A DNA stretch of 64,000 nt from Zhihengliuella salsuginis (GTDB lineage Bacteria; Actinomycetota; Actinomycetes; Actinomycetales; Micrococcaceae), in NCBI RefSeq assembly GCF_014651715.1, contig NZ_BMXK01000003.1, positions 1 through 64,000 on the forward strand, written 5' to 3'. The stretch's first letter is position 1. Every line of letters begins with the position of its first letter. Shown here piece after piece: positions 62,111 to 64,000 of the stretch. The notes beneath the pieces were generated by a model. The model was not told the DNA's origin. It searched no databases and worked only from the letters and a program-made list of their open reading frames with translations. A program made the translations under genes and the position numbers.

Positions 62111-63088
62111 ATGATGCTGAGCGTGCTGGGACTAACCGAATTGCAGGAGCTCGTCTATCGCGAGCTCGTGGCGATGCCCTCTGCCGCGGCGGAGGGGCTC
62201 GCCCATGAATTGGGCGTGGGCCTCGGCGACGTGCGCCTGACCCTGGAATCGTTGGAGTCTCTGGGGCTGGTGGCTCGTTCGGTGGCAACCCATGATCATT
62301 TCATCGCCTCGCCGCCGGAGCTTGCCCTTGGTTCGCTCATCGTCGAGCGGCAGCAGGACATCCGCAGGGCCGAGCTCGAGCTCCACGCGTTGACCGATCT
62401 CTTCCACAAGTCGGCGACCGGACGGGTCAGTCTGGATGTCATCGACGTGGTCCGTGGACCTCAGGCGGTGGCCCAGCATTTCGCGCAGCTTCAGCGCGGG
62501 GCCAAGCGGTCGGTATGGGCCATGGTCAAGCCCGATGTGCTGGTTGTGGATTCTGCCGAGAACGTGGACGAAGCGGCCGCGATCGCGCGCGGGGTCGACT
62601 ACCGTGTGATCATCGAGGCGCAGGCGCTCAACAAGCCGGGATTCGCACATCAGGTGGCTGTCACCGCGGCCTCCGGCGAAGAAATTCGCGCGGTCGAGGT
62701 ACTGCCCCTGCGCATGGTGATAGCCGACAAGGAGCTTGCCCTGCTCCCGCTCGCGAGCGAATCGTCCAATGGTGATGAAGTCGGTGCGTTGCTGTTGCGG
62801 CCCAGCGGACTGCTCGACGCCATGTGCGCGCTCTTCGAGTTGAGCTGGCAGCGGGCTCAGCCGACCTATCTGCCCCCCGAGCGGGTTGCCGAACGTCCCG
62901 ACCTCGACGATGTGGACCAGCACCTGCTCGTGCTGCTGCGCGCCGGCCTGACCGACAAGGCGATCGCCGGGCAGCTCGGCATGAGCCTGCGCACCGTGCA
63001 GCGGAGGCTGCAGCTGCTCATGACCAAGGCGGAAGTCGCCACGCGTTTCCAGCTGGGGGTGGCCGCCGCCAGCAAGGGATGGATCTAG
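62111..63088 (+). CDS. TrmB/LuxR-type transcriptional regulator beside the protease
   Basis: A 325-residue regulator. The N-terminus (LGLTELQELVYRELVAMPSAAAEGLAHELGVGLGDVRLTLESLESLGLV) is a TrmB-like winged HTH, a central segment (about 85-245) is a sensor-like domain, and the C-terminus (VDQHLLVLLRAGLTDKAIAGQLGMSLRTVQRRLQLLMTKAEVATRFQLGVAA) is a LuxR-type HTH. Two DNA-binding domains in one chain are unusual outside this actinobacterial group. Divergent from the S8 protease; it likely controls it. ATG 62111 follows AAAGGTGC; upstream in-frame starts are rejected. Confidence 0.82.
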   Translation: MMLSVLGLTELQELVYRELVAMPSAAAEGLAHELGVGLGDVRLTLESLESLGLVARSVATHDHFIASPPELALGSLIVERQQDIRRAELELHALTDLFHKSATGRVSLDVIDVVRGPQAVAQHFAQLQRGAKRSVWAMVKPDVLVVDSAENVDEAAAIARGVDYRVIIEAQALNKPGFAHQVAVTAASGEEIRAVEVLPLRMVIADKELALLPLASESSNGDEVGALLLRPSGLLDAMCALFELSWQRAQPTYLPPERVAERPDLDDVDQHLLVLLRAGLTDKAIAGQLGMSLRTVQRRLQLLMTKAEVATRFQLGVAAASKGWI

Positions 63089-63116
63089 CGGTGCATCCGT
63101 TGGCCGCCGCCGGTCG

Positions 63117-63806
63117 TCAGGCCCAGGGGATCCAGCGGCGCAGGCGGCGGGAACGGCGCTCGGCGCGTTCGCGGTCCGCGAGGTCCTGCTGCCTGCGGCG
63201 CTCGGCGTCGGCTGCCGCTGCGGCCGACTCGCGTCGCTGCCGCCACTGCAGGACCTCCTCGTCGACATCGCGCGTCGGCGTCACCACGGGAGGCCCGCCG
63301 AGCAGCTGCCGCCGGGCCTCGACGACGCGGTCGTTGAAGTCCCGCAGCGCGTCGCGGACCTGCCCCTCGCTGCCGAGGCGGTCCAGCCGCTCGGCCAGTC
63401 CGGCGGACTCCTGCCGCAGGGAGATCGCCGGCGGCCCCAGCCCGCTGATGTTCTCGCGCTCGATCAGCCCCTTGACCCACCAGTCGGGATCGTGTGTGCC
63501 GCCCGGGTTCGGGAGGGGTTTGCCCGCGTAGGCGAGGTTGTCGAAATCGCTGCGGGCGACCGCCTGGTCGACGGCGCCCGTCGCCACCTCGCCGACGTCG
63601 TCGTTCCGGCGGAACGTCGGATGGATCTCCGGGGCGGTGTGCCCGGGGCCGATGTCGACGCGCGGCGAGTCGTCCTCGAAGCGGCGGGCGGCCGGGGCGT
63701 CGTCGAGATCCTGCTGGTCCTGGTACCGGGCCGCGCGCAGCAGTGGGTCGGTGTCCCGCAGCGGCGGCTCGCCGTCCCGGTCCTCGTCGTCGTGCCGTGC
63801 CCGCAC
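63117..63806 (-). CDS. DUF1992-family (DnaJC28-like domain) protein
   Basis: A 229-residue protein with the DUF1992 core in the middle (about 85-150): GAVDQAVARSDFDNLAYAGKPLPNPGGTHDPDWWVKGLIERENISGLGPP, whose FDNLxxxGKPL and DPDWWVKxxIERE are typical. The N-terminus is acidic and disordered; the C-terminus is Arg/Glu-rich and probably coiled coil (ADAERRRQQDLADRERAERRSRRLRR). Members relate to DnaJ homologues, but the function in bacteria is unknown. GTG 63806 follows AGGAGG at a 6-nt gap. No J-domain is present. Confidence 0.78.
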   Translation of the reverse strand: MRARHDDEDRDGEPPLRDTDPLLRAARYQDQQDLDDAPAARRFEDDSPRVDIGPGHTAPEIHPTFRRNDDVGEVATGAVDQAVARSDFDNLAYAGKPLPNPGGTHDPDWWVKGLIERENISGLGPPAISLRQESAGLAERLDRLGSEGQVRDALRDFNDRVVEARRQLLGGPPVVTPTRDVDEEVLQWRQRRESAAAAADAERRRQQDLADRERAERRSRRLRRWIPWA

Positions 63807-64000
63807 CGCGCACCTCCTGCACAGGGTGTCTGATGGTGGTCAGTCTAACGCTGCCCGTGGGGGAGAGCGAGGGTCGGTGCGCGCCGGATCCCGGGCGGAG
63901 GAGGGGCGACCTGGACCGAACCGGGGCGGTCGTTTCAGGGCGAAAAGGCCCCCGAACCTCCAAAAACCCTTGGAATTCCGCGGAAAATCAAAAAAATCCG

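Overview
The window is high-GC, densely packed bacterial chromosome. It looks like an actinobacterium of the family Micrococcaceae (Arthrobacter in the broad sense or a close relative). The basis is the GC-rich third codon positions, frequent GTG/TTG starts, TANNNT -10 boxes, IdeR/DtxR-like iron boxes, a CRP/GlxR half-site palindrome, a cysteine-free rpmB-rpmG-rpsN cluster and protein families typical of that group (DUF5129, DUF5058, DUF1992). No database search was possible; family names come from motif recognition. No tRNA, rRNA or CRISPR array was seen.

Layout. 1-0.8 kb: end of an ISL3-type transposase cut by the window edge. 0.87-6.4 kb: leftward galactarate/talarate catabolic cluster (dehydratase, GntR and LysR regulators, KdgD, alpha-ketoglutarate semialdehyde dehydrogenase) that would convert the aldarate to alpha-ketoglutarate. 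6.5-12.8 kb: secreted LVIVD protein beside a DUF305 lipoprotein, an AI-2E family exporter, a TPM/DUF5129 protein and an aldo-keto reductase. 12.8-13.7 kb: gene-poor stretch with three copies of a structured RNA element on the minus strand and a 52-residue acidic protein. 13.7-20.1 kb: acyl-CoA dehydrogenase, a PhzF-MFS-TetR-DinB run and an MscS-like channel. 20.2-22.4 kb: YqaJ-like nuclease, AbiEi-like protein and a field of CTCCCC/GGGGAG repeats. 22.4-32.7 kb: two adjacent, divergently driven siderophore uptake systems, the second ending in an ATPase fused to a siderophore-interacting reductase. 32.7-46.4 kb: mixed metabolic, stress and membrane genes, including an ArsR-SRPBCC fusion, a G6PDH paralogue, pirin, an FMN reductase/glutathionyl-hydroquinone-reductase-type pair, an AGCS symporter, an RNase H-DUF4440 fusion and hydrolases. 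46.4-50.3 kb: AsnC regulator divergent from a two-part membrane system and an M20 amidohydrolase. 50.4-56.7 kb: tandem glycine riboswitch, gcvP-gcvT-gcvH, then sdaA. 56.8-58.4 kb: MarR regulator and rpmB-rpmG-rpsN. 58.6-63.8 kb: large secreted subtilisin-like protease divergent from its probable regulator, then a DUF1992 protein.

Most of the window is ordinary chromosomal content. The best candidate for something undescribed is the three-copy RNA array at 12.88-13.66 kb. In each copy a TANNNT box lies 5 nt before a small hairpin, which is followed by a GAGTGAT linker and a terminator-like hairpin. The apical loop of that last hairpin is C-rich: CCCCCC in two copies and CCTCCTT in the third. 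Two base pairs that are mismatches on the plus strand are G-U wobbles on the minus strand, so the functional strand is probably minus. The design resembles actinobacterial 6C-type sRNAs that pair with G-rich ribosome binding sites. Other notable items are the FecE-SIP fusion, the glucose-6-phosphate dehydrogenase paralogue lacking the phosphate-binding lysine, and the repeat field next to the AbiEi gene.
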